DNA of 64,000 nt from assembly GCA_017542485.1 (NCBI GenBank), contig JAFXXC010000029.1, positions 23,572-87,571 of the forward strand, read 5' to 3'. Position numbers and translations under genes: made by a program. This DNA comes from Acholeplasmatales bacterium. GTDB lineage: Bacteria > Bacillota_I > Bacilli_A > Acholeplasmatales > Anaeroplasmataceae. Under the pieces are notes generated by a model. It was not told where the DNA came from and did not search any database. It saw only the letters and a program-made list of their open reading frames with translations. Shown here in pieces: positions 8,754 through 17,697 of this stretch. Within the stretch, counting starts at the first letter, position 1; each line of letters begins with the position of its first letter.

Positions 8754-10673
8754 ATGATTAAGATTACATTACCAGATGGAAGTTTAATGGAGGTAGAAAA
8801 GGATACTTTAGTAATTGAAGTTGCTAAAAGTATTTCACCATCTTTAGCAAAGAAGTGCATTGTTGCTAAAGTAAATGATAAATTAGTTGATTTAAAGAGT
8901 AAGCTTGAGGAAGATTCAAAGTTAGAATTAGTAACATTTGATTCACCTTTAGCTTTTGAAGTTTTAAATCACTCATGTGCACATTTAATGGCTCAGGCTG
9001 TTTGTAGGTTATATCCTGGAACTAAAATGGGTGTTGGTCCTGCAATTGAGGAAGGATTCTATTATGATTTTGGATTAGAATCACCTATTACTAACGAGGA
9101 TTTACCTAAGATTGAAGCTGAGATGAAGAAGATTGTTAAAGAAAATATAGCAATCAATCATTATATGTTATCTAAGGCTGATGCTAAAGAAAAGTTTAAA
9201 AATGATAAGTTTAAATGTGAATTAATTGATGCAGTTAAGGATGATTATGTTGGTATTTATGAACAAGCTGATTATGCAGATGTATGTAGAGGACCACATG
9301 TTATTTCAACTGGTGTAATTAAAAACTTTAAATTATTAAATGTTGCTGGTGCTTACTGGAGAGGTGATTCAAAGAATGAAATGCTTACTCGTATTTATGG
9401 TACTTGTTGGGCAACAGCTGAAGAATTAGAAGAATATTTAAAGGTGTTAGAAGAAAGAAAAGCAAGAGATCATAGAAAATTAGGTAGGGAATTAGGTATT
9501 TTCATGTTTGATGAATTAGTAGGTAGAGGATTACCTATGTGGTTACCTAATGGATTTATTGTAAGAAGAAAATTACAAGATTATATTATGGATAAGGAAT
9601 ATGAGCTTGGCTATAAGCATGTTATGACTCCTTGTTTAGGTAATGTTGAATTATATAAAACATCAGGACACTGGGCACATTATAAGGATGATATGTTCCC
9701 TAAGATGGATGTTGATGAAGAATCATATGTTTTACGTCCTATGAATTGTCCTCATCATATGGTAATGTATCGTTCTACACTACATTCTTATAGAGAATTA
9801 CCTTTAAAGATTGCCGAAATCGCAGCTGATTTTAGATTTGAAGCATCAGGTGCTTTAACTGGTATTGAAAGAACAAGAGCATTCTATCAAAATGATTCTC
9901 ATATTTTCTGTATGCCTTCACAAATTGGTGAAGTATTTAAAGAGGTTACTAAATTAATTTTAGATGTATATAATGATTTTGGATTTAAGAATTATAAGTT
10001 CCGTTTATCATTAAGAGATCCTGAAGATGTTGAGAAGTATTTCGGTAATGATGAATTATGGGAAAGATCTGAAAGTGAATTAAGAGAAGTTCTAAATGAA
10101 TTAGGCGTTGATTATTATGAGGCTTTAGGTGAGGCAGCATTCTATGGACCAAAGCTAGATGTACAAGTTAGAAGTGCTATTGGACATGATGTTACTTTAT
10201 CTACTATTCAATTAGATTATCAATTACCTGAAAGATTTGAGCTTGAATATATTGATGAAAAGGGACAAAAGGCAAGACCTGTAGTAATCCATAGAGCAAT
10301 TTTAGGTTCAATGGATAGATTTGTGGCATTCTTACTTGAGGAAACTAAGGGTATCTTCCCAACATGGTTAGCTCCAGTTCAAGCTAAGGTTATTCCAGTT
10401 AATTTGGAATATCATAAGGAATATTGTGATTCTTTATTGGCTAAATTTAAGAAAGCAAAGATTAGAGTAGATGCTGATTATAGAGATGAAAAATTAGGCT
10501 ATAAGATTAGAGAAGCACAAATGAAGAAGATTCCATATCAATTAGTAATTGGTGATAAGGAAGTTGAAAATAATACAGTAACTTATAGAAAATATGGTGA
10601 ACAAAATCAAGTAACTGTATCAATTGATGAATTTATTAATATTATTAAAAAACATAATGAAGAATTAAATTAG
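8754..10673 (+). CDS. thrS: Threonyl-tRNA synthetase
   Basis: Class II synthetase that charges tRNA-Thr and edits Ser-tRNA. 639 aa, full length. It has the N-terminal TGS domain (residues 1-62), an editing domain with HxxxH (HSCAHLMAQA, around 73-82), and a catalytic core with MNCPHHM zinc/active-site residues. Class II motif 2 appears as RFEASGALTGIERTRAF, motif 3 as GSMDRF, and the anticodon-binding domain lies from about residue 540. A GGAGG site precedes the ATG. Expression is under the T-box leader just upstream. It ends the Bacilli-type replication/thrS cluster. Confidence 0.98.
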   Translation: MIKITLPDGSLMEVEKDTLVIEVAKSISPSLAKKCIVAKVNDKLVDLKSKLEEDSKLELVTFDSPLAFEVLNHSCAHLMAQAVCRLYPGTKMGVGPAIEEGFYYDFGLESPITNEDLPKIEAEMKKIVKENIAINHYMLSKADAKEKFKNDKFKCELIDAVKDDYVGIYEQADYADVCRGPHVISTGVIKNFKLLNVAGAYWRGDSKNEMLTRIYGTCWATAEELEEYLKVLEERKARDHRKLGRELGIFMFDELVGRGLPMWLPNGFIVRRKLQDYIMDKEYELGYKHVMTPCLGNVELYKTSGHWAHYKDDMFPKMDVDEESYVLRPMNCPHHMVMYRSTLHSYRELPLKIAEIAADFRFEASGALTGIERTRAFYQNDSHIFCMPSQIGEVFKEVTKLILDVYNDFGFKNYKFRLSLRDPEDVEKYFGNDELWERSESELREVLNELGVDYYEALGEAAFYGPKLDVQVRSAIGHDVTLSTIQLDYQLPERFELEYIDEKGQKARPVVIHRAILGSMDRFVAFLLEETKGIFPTWLAPVQAKVIPVNLEYHKEYCDSLLAKFKKAKIRVDADYRDEKLGYKIREAQMKKIPYQLVIGDKEVENNTVTYRKYGEQNQVTVSIDEFINIIKKHNEELN

Positions 10674-10676
10674 TTT

Positions 10677-10706
10677 AAAATGGCCTGGATTTTCCAGACC
10701 ATTTTA
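10677..10706 (+). terminator. Intrinsic terminator after thrS
   Basis: TGG-C-CTGGA and TCCAG-A-CCA pair around a short T loop with one C/A mismatch. The stem is flanked by AAAA and TTTTA. It begins 3 bases after the thrS stop. Confidence 0.8.
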
Positions 10707-10725
10707 TCGGTTATTGAGGTATGTT

Positions 10726-11235
10726 ATGGAAAAGAAAATTATTTTAGAAAACAGTAGAACATATCATTCTGATGAAATTAAAGTTGCCGCAAAGGAATTA
10801 GTTAAAAGTAGAATTTTAATAATGTATATAATTATGTCTTTAATCTTTGTGGCATTGGGTGGCTCTTTAGTTGGATTATCATTTTCTTATGACAATAATA
10901 TGACAATATTATTTTCTGGTATATTTATTTTAGTAGTTGTTTTATTAATGTGGGGAATGTATGCTTATACATTTATAAATATTAATAAAAAGGATTATAA
11001 GGATACTGAATATAAATATACATTTTATGATGATGAGGTTATCTTAGATACGAATGCTAAAAATTTAGATCAGCATATGGTATTAACATATGACCAATTC
11101 ATAAATGGTAAAAAAAGTAAAAATTATACATTTTTATATATTAATAGACAACAAGCACTTTTCTTTTTGAATACTGATTTAAATGAAGAATTATATAGTT
11201 TACTTAAACGTAAGGTAAAAAATTTTAAGGATTGA
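10726..11235 (+). CDS. Small membrane protein, two TM segments plus YcxB-like C-terminal domain
   Basis: 169 aa from ATG 10726, chosen because GAGG lies 6 bases before it; a TTG at 10714 overlaps that site. Two hydrophobic helices (about residues 30-55 and 63-85) form a hairpin. They are followed by a beta-rich cytoplasmic domain (YTFYDDEVILDTNAK...LTYDQFINGKKSKNYTFLYINRQQALFF) that looks like the YcxB-like domain. Function is unknown. It is followed by an ABC-F gene with only 5 bases between, suggesting co-transcription. Two other small proteins in this window (44590-45030 minus, 54249-54731) have the same overall architecture. Confidence 0.75.
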   Translation: MEKKIILENSRTYHSDEIKVAAKELVKSRILIMYIIMSLIFVALGGSLVGLSFSYDNNMTILFSGIFILVVVLLMWGMYAYTFININKKDYKDTEYKYTFYDDEVILDTNAKNLDQHMVLTYDQFINGKKSKNYTFLYINRQQALFFLNTDLNEELYSLLKRKVKNFKD

Positions 11236-11240
11236 TGTTA

Positions 11241-12779
11241 ATGGGACTTTTAGATATTGAAAAATTAAGGTTTAAATATACAACAGAGAATTTATTTAAT
11301 GATGTTGATTTTAGAATATTACCACATGAGCATATTGTACTTGTTGGTGATAATGGGTGTGGTAAATCAACATTAATGAATTTGATGTGTAAAAATTTAA
11401 TACCTGATAGTGGTAGTGTTATTTGGATGAATAATATCAAATATGGTTATTTGGATCAGCATTTAAAGGTTAGTACTGATATTTCTATTTATGATTATAT
11501 TGTCGATGTATTTAAGCCATTATTTGAAAAAGAAAAGTTGATGAATTCATATTATGAGAAGTTATGTGAAGTAGATGAATCACAATATGAAAAATATTTA
11601 AATTATGCACAAAGTATACAAGATGAATTAGATAAGAATAATTATTATTGGATTAATTCTACATTAAGTAATATGATTAATGGATTAGGACTTAATGAAT
11701 ATGATTTAAATATGCCACTTAAAAATTTAAGTGGAGGTTCTCGTGCTAAGGTATTTTTAGCTAAATTATTATTAGAATCACCTGATGTTTTATTAATGGA
11801 TGAGCCTACTAATTTTTTGGATAGAGCACATATTGAATGGCTTATGAAATTCTTAAATGATTTTGATAAAGCTTTTGTTGTAATTAGCCATGATGAGGAA
11901 TTTTTAAAAGCTATTGGTAAGGTTGTATATAATTTATCTAATAAGAAATTAACTAGATATAATATGCCTTATGAGATGTTTTTGATTGAAAAAGAAATAA
12001 GAGAAGAACAATATAAGAAAGCATATGTTTCTCAACAAGCATTTATTAAAAAGACTAATGAATTTATTCAAAAAAATATTGTTAGAGCCACAACAACTAA
12101 ACAAGCTAAATCAAGAAGAAAGATGCTTGAAAGATTAGAAGTATTAGAAAAGCCTAAGAATCATGAGCCTATGCATATTAAATTTCCTTTTTCTAAGGAT
12201 TTAGGACAGGAAGTATTAAAGCTTGATAATTTAAGTGTTGGTTATGGCGATAAGGTTGTTTTAGAGGATTTAAATTTTTTACTTAAGCATAATCAAAAGG
12301 TTGTAATTTTAGGTAAAAATGGTGTTGGTAAATCAACTATTATAAAAACTATTATGGGGATTATTGAGCCACTTGGTGGTGAATTTAAATGGAATAATAG
12401 TGCTGATTTGAATTATTTTAGTCAAGAAGAGGTATTTGATAATATAGTTACACCTATTGAATATATTAGGTATTTTTATCATTTAAAGACTAATGAAGAA
12501 ATTAGAAGTGTTTTAGCAACGGTTGGTATTAAGGGCGAGCTTTCTACTAAGAGAATGGTTGAATTGTCAGGTGGGCAACAAACTAAGGTTAGACTTGCTT
12601 TAATGACTATGAAAAAAAGTAATATATTAATATTTGATGAGCCTACTAATCATTTAGATATTTTATCTAAAAGTGAATTATGGGATGCGATAGATAAATT
12701 TCCTGGTTCTGTTATATTAGTTACCCATGAGGATGATTTTTATGAAGGATTAGTAGATTTAAAGTTGGAGTTTGAATAA
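11241..12779 (+). CDS. ABC-F family ATPase
   Basis: Two tandem ABC ATPase domains in one soluble chain with no membrane part, the ABC-F plan of ribosome-associated translation or resistance factors. Domain 1 has Walker A GDNGCGKST, signature LSGGSRAK and DEPTNFLD. Domain 2 has GKNGVGKST, LSGGQQTK and DEPTNHLD. A charged linker rich in Lys/Arg (TTKQAKSRRKMLERLEVL) joins them. 512 aa from ATG 11241; ATG 11235 is also possible but sits only 4 bases from AAGG. It overlaps the following HAD gene by one base. Whether it gives antibiotic resistance cannot be told from the sequence. Confidence 0.92.
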   Translation: MGLLDIEKLRFKYTTENLFNDVDFRILPHEHIVLVGDNGCGKSTLMNLMCKNLIPDSGSVIWMNNIKYGYLDQHLKVSTDISIYDYIVDVFKPLFEKEKLMNSYYEKLCEVDESQYEKYLNYAQSIQDELDKNNYYWINSTLSNMINGLGLNEYDLNMPLKNLSGGSRAKVFLAKLLLESPDVLLMDEPTNFLDRAHIEWLMKFLNDFDKAFVVISHDEEFLKAIGKVVYNLSNKKLTRYNMPYEMFLIEKEIREEQYKKAYVSQQAFIKKTNEFIQKNIVRATTTKQAKSRRKMLERLEVLEKPKNHEPMHIKFPFSKDLGQEVLKLDNLSVGYGDKVVLEDLNFLLKHNQKVVILGKNGVGKSTIIKTIMGIIEPLGGEFKWNNSADLNYFSQEEVFDNIVTPIEYIRYFYHLKTNEEIRSVLATVGIKGELSTKRMVELSGGQQTKVRLALMTMKKSNILIFDEPTNHLDILSKSELWDAIDKFPGSVILVTHEDDFYEGLVDLKLEFE

Positions 12780-13450
12780 TGAAATATATTTTGATTGATT
12801 TAGATGGAACATTACTTGATTTTAAATTAGGTGAGAAGAATGCTTTTATTGATACTATAAAGAGATTTATTAATTATGATGTTAATGAGGCTGATGTTAA
12901 TGAATTTTCTAGAGTAAATGAGTTTTATTTTAATGAATATAAGAATGGTAATATGAGTAGAGATGAATTTCATTTTATGAGATTTAAAGCTATTTATGAA
13001 TATTTAGATGTCGATGGAGATATTATTGAATCTGATAAATATTATATTAATAAATTAAAATATCAAGCAGATTTATTTAGTGATGTTAAGGGATTCTTAA
13101 ATTATTTATATCCTAAATATGAATTGTATGTCGCTAGTAATGGAATGACATTAGTACAATTAGAGAGAATGAAAATTGCTGGAATTGATAATTATTTTAA
13201 GGATTATTTTGTTTCAGAGAATGTTGGGTATAATAAGCCTGATAAGGAATTTTTTGAATATATTTTTAATAAGATTGATAATGATAGAAGTGAATATATT
13301 ATTATTGGTGATAGATTAGATTCTGATATTTTAGGTGGTATTAATTGTGGTATTAAGACCATTTATTTGAATAGAGATAATAGTACTAATTTATATATTA
13401 AACAAGATTATGTTATTAGTAGTTTAGATGAAGTAAAGAATATTTTATAA
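12779..13450 (+). CDS. HAD-superfamily phosphatase (YjjG/YfnB-like)
   Basis: 223-aa haloacid dehalogenase-type hydrolase with motif I DLDGTLLDF, a helical cap, motif II VASNG, a lysine in VGYNKPDKEFF and motif IV IIIGDRLDSDILGG. This set resembles the YjjG/YfnB nucleotidases that hydrolyse 5'-nucleotides, including non-canonical ones. It starts within the stop codon of the ABC-F gene, so the two are co-expressed. It is one of two HAD phosphatases in the window and therefore a possible substitute for the histidinol phosphatase missing from the his operon, but nothing in the sequence shows that activity. Confidence 0.88.
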   Translation: MKYILIDLDGTLLDFKLGEKNAFIDTIKRFINYDVNEADVNEFSRVNEFYFNEYKNGNMSRDEFHFMRFKAIYEYLDVDGDIIESDKYYINKLKYQADLFSDVKGFLNYLYPKYELYVASNGMTLVQLERMKIAGIDNYFKDYFVSENVGYNKPDKEFFEYIFNKIDNDRSEYIIIGDRLDSDILGGINCGIKTIYLNRDNSTNLYIKQDYVISSLDEVKNIL

Positions 13451-13477
13451 ATGGTGATTATTCACCATTTTATTTTT
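13449..13477 (+). terminator. Intrinsic terminator after HAD gene
   Basis: AATGGTGA and TCACCATT form an 8-bp stem with a TTAT loop, followed by TTATTTTT. Confidence 0.9.
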
Positions 13478-13483
13478 GATAAA

Positions 13484-13512
13484 TTGACATGAATATTTTT
13501 ATGGGTTAAAAT
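13484..13512 (+). promoter_or_regulatory. Promoter of esterase gene
   Basis: A perfect TTGACA at 13484-13489 and TAAAAT at 13507-13512 with a 17-base spacer, 30 bases before the start codon. Confidence 0.85.
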
Positions 13513-13541
13513 TAATTATAGAGATATTCGGTGGTGGTTTT

Positions 13542-14435
13542 ATGAGATTTGGTGTATTAGCTATTAATCTTATTATGAAGAATGTAAATAATGATGTTAA
13601 AAGAAGAAAAAAGTTTTCTCCAGAACATGGTATTTATGATGAAAAATTGAATATTCCATATATTGATGATAATAATATATGCCATACATATGATGTTTAT
13701 AAGGCAAAAGAAAATAGAAAAAATTGTTGTATATTAAATATTCATGGTGGAGCGTATATGTTTGGAGATCATAGAGAGAATTATTATTTCGCTACTGAAT
13801 TTTTAAAAGAAGGTTTTGATGTAGTATTACTTGATTATGAGCCTAATGATGGTAATAAGAATACTATTGATTTAATTAAAGATTTGGAATTAAATTTTAA
13901 GCATTTATTTGATAGGCTTAATGAATATGGATTAGAAAATGATAAATTTGTGTTAGCTGGTGATAGTGCTGGAGGACATTTTGCGTTATTGTTTAGCGAG
14001 GCATTAATTAATCATGATATTCAAAGACGTATTGGTATTACATTGCCTGATATTATGCCTATTTGTACATTGGTATCTTGTCCTGTATATGATTTTGGTA
14101 ATGTATGTAATTTAAATATGTTAACTAAGGGTGGTATGAAGAGAATGTTTGGACCTAATTATAGTGATAAGAGCTCTTTTGAATTAATATCACCTAAGAC
14201 TTATTATAAGGATTTAAGGTTACCAATTTTTCATTCTACTTGTTATAATGATTTTATTAGATTTGAAAGTTTGAAATTAAAGGAAGATATGAAAAAAAGA
14301 GATGATTATGAGTATGTTGAGATAACAGAAAAGGCTAAGGGTGTTACCCATGTTCATAATGTTATTTATCCTTTTTTAAAGAGTTCAAAGTATATTAATG
14401 ATAAGATGATTGAGTTTATTTTGAAGAATTTATAA
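13542..14435 (+). CDS. Alpha/beta hydrolase (esterase/lipase, HSL-like)
   Basis: 297-aa cytoplasmic hydrolase. It has the oxyanion-hole motif HGG (NIHGGAYMFGDHR), the nucleophile elbow GDSAGGH, a candidate acid in CYNDF and a C-terminal catalytic His in THVHNV. This pattern is that of hormone-sensitive-lipase/BD-FAE-type carboxylesterases acting on small esters. No signal peptide is present. GGTGG lies before the ATG, and the gene stands alone between two terminators with its own consensus promoter. Confidence 0.85.
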   Translation: MRFGVLAINLIMKNVNNDVKRRKKFSPEHGIYDEKLNIPYIDDNNICHTYDVYKAKENRKNCCILNIHGGAYMFGDHRENYYFATEFLKEGFDVVLLDYEPNDGNKNTIDLIKDLELNFKHLFDRLNEYGLENDKFVLAGDSAGGHFALLFSEALINHDIQRRIGITLPDIMPICTLVSCPVYDFGNVCNLNMLTKGGMKRMFGPNYSDKSSFELISPKTYYKDLRLPIFHSTCYNDFIRFESLKLKEDMKKRDDYEYVEITEKAKGVTHVHNVIYPFLKSSKYINDKMIEFILKNL

Positions 14436-14447
14436 TTATATTTTGTT

Positions 14448-14476
14448 AGGACTACAGTAGTAGTCCTTATATTTTT
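14448..14476 (+). terminator. Intrinsic terminator after esterase
   Basis: AGGACTAC (14448-14455) and GTAGTCCT (14460-14467) form a perfect 8-bp stem with an AGTA loop, followed by TATATTTTT. Confidence 0.92.
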
Positions 14477-14548
14477 GATTAAAATTATTGAAATTGTGCT
14501 AATAATTGGTGATGAATTATGAATTTTATAGTATTTTAAATTGATTTA

Positions 14549-14557
14549 TGGTAAAAT
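14549..14557 (+). promoter_or_regulatory. Likely extended -10 promoter of the his operon
   Basis: TGG-TAAAAT at 14549-14557 is an extended -10; the -35 region is weak. The resulting leader would be only about 25-30 bases. No T-box, His-rich leader peptide or attenuator is seen in the 114 bases between the preceding terminator and hisZ. Confidence 0.45.
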
Positions 14558-14590
14558 ATTAAAAATATTTTATTTAAGGGGGTATGTAAA

Positions 14591-15778
14591 ATGAAGGATT
14601 ATAAATTACATATTTCAGATGGGTTTAGAGATATTTATGGTGAAGAAATATTAATAAAGAAGGAATTAGAAAATAGAATATTAAATTCTTTTAAGTTATA
14701 TGGTTATGAATTGATTAAAACACCTGGATTAGAATATATTGATGTATATTCTGATAAAGGACAAAAGCCTGATTTATATAATTTGATTAATAGACAGGGT
14801 GAAGTATTAGCTTTATGTAATGATATGACAAGAAGTATTGCTAGATTTGTGTCTACTAATAATTCATTAAAGGGTGATTGTTTTAAGTATTGTTATAGTG
14901 CTGATACTTTTAGATATCCAAGATTGTATCAAGGTAAGACACATCAATTTTTACAAAGTGGTGTCGAGTTAATTGGTGATGATAGTATTAATAGTGATAT
15001 TGAGATTATATATTTAGCTAATCAAGTGTTAAAGAGTTGTAATTGCAATAAGTTTACTATTAATATTGGTAGTTCATTATTTTTAAAAACTTTGATGGAT
15101 GATTTTAAGATTAGTGAAGATGTTAAAAAGGAAATATATCATACTATAGAGATTAATGATTATGTTACATTAAGAAGTATTCTTGATAAGAATTTAGATA
15201 GTGATAAGAGTGAATTAATATTTGAGCTTATGTTAAAGGGTGGTAGACTTAAGTTTATTGATTCTTTAATGAATAAGTTAAAGGGCTATAAGTCTTATGA
15301 GGTATTAGTATATTTAAAGAATATATTTAATAGTTTAAAGGAATTAGGTGTTGAGAATATAATATTTGATTTTAGTATTTATTCTTATCAGGATTATTAT
15401 ACTGGAATTATATTTAATATTTATATCGATAATGTAGTTAGATATGTTGTTAATGGCGGAAGATGTGATTTTTTATTTAAGGAATTTGGTAAAGATTTAT
15501 GTGATGTTGGTTTTGGTATTGATATTGATATTTTAACTGATTATGTTATTAATAATAAATTAATTACATTAAAGAATGAGAAGTATTTAGCTATTAGTGA
15601 TAAAGATAGTTTTATATATGCATTAAAAAATAATGATAGTTTTAGAAAAGATGGAATTATTGTTAATGAGATGGATTTTGATAATTATGAATTAGCTAAT
15701 AGTTATGCTAAAGATAATGGATATACTAAGATTATTGAATATAAGAATAATAAGATGAATATAAAGGAGGTTATGTAA
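14591..15778 (+). CDS. hisZ: ATP phosphoribosyltransferase regulatory subunit HisZ
   Basis: HisRS-like protein (395 aa) that forms a hetero-octamer with the short HisG and makes it active and histidine-sensitive. It has the class II synthetase core with motif 2-like DTFRYPRLYQGKTHQFLQSGVELIG and the glycine-rich FDFSIYSYQDYYTG and GGRCDFLFKEFG segments. It lacks the anticodon-binding domain of true HisRS. First gene of the his operon, as in many Firmicutes. A strong AAGGGGGT lies before the ATG. hisG starts 2 bases after the stop. Confidence 0.93.
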   Translation: MKDYKLHISDGFRDIYGEEILIKKELENRILNSFKLYGYELIKTPGLEYIDVYSDKGQKPDLYNLINRQGEVLALCNDMTRSIARFVSTNNSLKGDCFKYCYSADTFRYPRLYQGKTHQFLQSGVELIGDDSINSDIEIIYLANQVLKSCNCNKFTINIGSSLFLKTLMDDFKISEDVKKEIYHTIEINDYVTLRSILDKNLDSDKSELIFELMLKGGRLKFIDSLMNKLKGYKSYEVLVYLKNIFNSLKELGVENIIFDFSIYSYQDYYTGIIFNIYIDNVVRYVVNGGRCDFLFKEFGKDLCDVGFGIDIDILTDYVINNKLITLKNEKYLAISDKDSFIYALKNNDSFRKDGIIVNEMDFDNYELANSYAKDNGYTKIIEYKNNKMNIKEVM

Positions 15779-15779
15779 T

Positions 15780-16406
15780 ATGTTGACCTTCGCTTTATCA
15801 AAGGGTAGACTTGCCGATAAGATATTTGATATGTTAAGAAAATTGAATTTATGTGATATCAATATCGATAGTGATGATAGAAGATTAGTTATTGAATCAG
15901 GTGAATTTAGATTCTTTTTGGCAAAACCATCTGATGTGCCTACATTCGTAGAATCAGGTGTTGCCGATATTGGCGTTGTTGGTAAGGATACTATTTTAGA
16001 AGAAAATAGAGATTTGACTGAGGTTCTGGATTTAGGCTTTGGTAAATGTAGAATGTGTGTATGTGCAAAGGTAGAAGATGGAGATTCTTATAAGTATAAA
16101 ACTAATTTAAGAGTCGCTACTAAGTATCCACATATTGCTAAAGGATATTTTGATTCAAAAAATCAAAATGTAACTATTATTAAATTAAATGGATCTGTTG
16201 AATTAGCACCAATTGTTGGTTTATCAGATTGTATTGTAGATATTGTTGAGTCTGGAAGAACATTAAAGGAAAATGGGTTGCAACCTGTAACTACTATTGT
16301 TGAGTTAAGTGCAAGACTTATTTGTAATAATGCAAGCTTGAAGACAAAATATGATGAGATTTCTGATATTATTTCAGGATTTTCAAGAATTCTTAAGGAG
16401 AGATAA
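15780..16406 (+). CDS. hisG: ATP phosphoribosyltransferase catalytic subunit (short form)
   Basis: First committed step of histidine synthesis: ATP + PRPP to phosphoribosyl-ATP. The 208-aa protein begins LTFALSKGRL and has AKPSDVPTFVESGVADIGVVGKD and the PRPP-binding DIVESGRTLKENGL loop. It is the short form without the C-terminal regulatory ACT-like domain, so it depends on HisZ, which lies immediately upstream. An AAGGAGGT site lies at the end of hisZ. Confidence 0.97.
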   Translation: MLTFALSKGRLADKIFDMLRKLNLCDINIDSDDRRLVIESGEFRFFLAKPSDVPTFVESGVADIGVVGKDTILEENRDLTEVLDLGFGKCRMCVCAKVEDGDSYKYKTNLRVATKYPHIAKGYFDSKNQNVTIIKLNGSVELAPIVGLSDCIVDIVESGRTLKENGLQPVTTIVELSARLICNNASLKTKYDEISDIISGFSRILKER

Positions 16407-16408
16407 TT

Positions 16409-17695
16409 ATGATTGAGATTGTTCGTGATAAAAAGGATATAGAATTATATTTTGATGTTTTAAAAACTCGTGGAGCTGTTAATAGTGGAAAGTATTCTGA
16501 TGTCGTTAAGGGTATTGTTAATGATATTGCTATTAATGGTGATAAAGCATTAGAGGATTATACTAAGAGATTTGATGATCCTAATTTTGATATTAAGAAT
16601 ATTGAAGTTGATCATAAATTAATGGAAGAAGCATTTTTAGGATTATCAAAAGAATTACAAAATGTATTATTAAAAAGTAAAGAAAGAATTTATTCATATC
16701 ACGAGCATCAATTACGTACTACTTGGGAATACCAAGATTCTATTGGGGCTAAGCTTGGTCAAAAGATTACACCACTTAAGCGTGTTGGAGTATATGTTCC
16801 AGGTGGTAAGGCCGCTTATCCATCAAGTGTTATGATGAATATTTTACCTGCTAAGGTTGCGGGAGTTAAAGAGATTATTATGGTTACACCTGCAGTAAAG
16901 GGTTATATAAATCCTTTAGTTTTAGCTTCAGCTTATGTATGTGGTGTTACACATATGTATAAGGTTGGTGGAGCTCAGGCGATAGCTGCGTTAGCGTATG
17001 GTACTAAGTCTATTCCACAGGTAGATAAGATTGTTGGGCCTGGCAATATTTATGTTGCTTTAGCAAAGAAGGAAGTTTTTGGATTAGTTGGCATTGATTC
17101 AATTGCTGGTCCTTCTGAGATTGCAATTATAGCAGATAGGACATGTAATATTAATTATGTAGCTGCGGATATGCTCGGACAAGCAGAACATGATGAAATT
17201 GCCTCATCAACATTATTTATTACAGATTATGATAAGGCTGTTAAGATTAAAGAAAAGATGATTGAGTATACTAATAGTGCTTCAAGAAAAGAAATATTAG
17301 AAAAATCGTTAACTAATACATCAAAGATTATTGTATGTAAGGATATCGATGAAGCAATTAGCTATACTAATAGATTAGCTCCTGAGCATTTAGAATTAGC
17401 ATTAGATAATGCGAGGGATATTGTAAATAAAATTGATAATGCTGGTGCGATATTTATTGGACACTATTCAGCTGAAGCATTTGGTGATTATATGGCTGGA
17501 CCTAATCATGTATTGCCTACATGTGGTACTGCTAGATTCTTTTCACCATTAGGTGTTGATGATTTTATTAAGAAGTCATCATTAATAGAATTTAGTAAAG
17601 AAAGTGTTAATGCATTAGTTGATGATGTTAATGAATTTGCTAAATGTGAAGGTTTAACAATGCATGCATTATCTGCATATGTTAGAAAGGAGTAA
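16409..17695 (+). CDS. hisD: Histidinol dehydrogenase
   Basis: Zinc- and NAD-dependent enzyme that carries out the last two oxidations, histidinol to histidine. 428 aa, full length. Family landmarks are RVGVYVPGGKAAYPSSVMMN, the GGAQAIAALAYGT and IVGPGNIYVALAK segments, AGPSEIAII, DMLGQAEHDE with zinc/catalytic residues, and APEHLEL. It lies 2 bases after hisG with an AAGGAGA site. Confidence 0.98.
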   Translation: MIEIVRDKKDIELYFDVLKTRGAVNSGKYSDVVKGIVNDIAINGDKALEDYTKRFDDPNFDIKNIEVDHKLMEEAFLGLSKELQNVLLKSKERIYSYHEHQLRTTWEYQDSIGAKLGQKITPLKRVGVYVPGGKAAYPSSVMMNILPAKVAGVKEIIMVTPAVKGYINPLVLASAYVCGVTHMYKVGGAQAIAALAYGTKSIPQVDKIVGPGNIYVALAKKEVFGLVGIDSIAGPSEIAIIADRTCNINYVAADMLGQAEHDEIASSTLFITDYDKAVKIKEKMIEYTNSASRKEILEKSLTNTSKIIVCKDIDEAISYTNRLAPEHLELALDNARDIVNKIDNAGAIFIGHYSAEAFGDYMAGPNHVLPTCGTARFFSPLGVDDFIKKSSLIEFSKESVNALVDDVNEFAKCEGLTMHALSAYVRKE

Positions 17696-17697
17696 TT

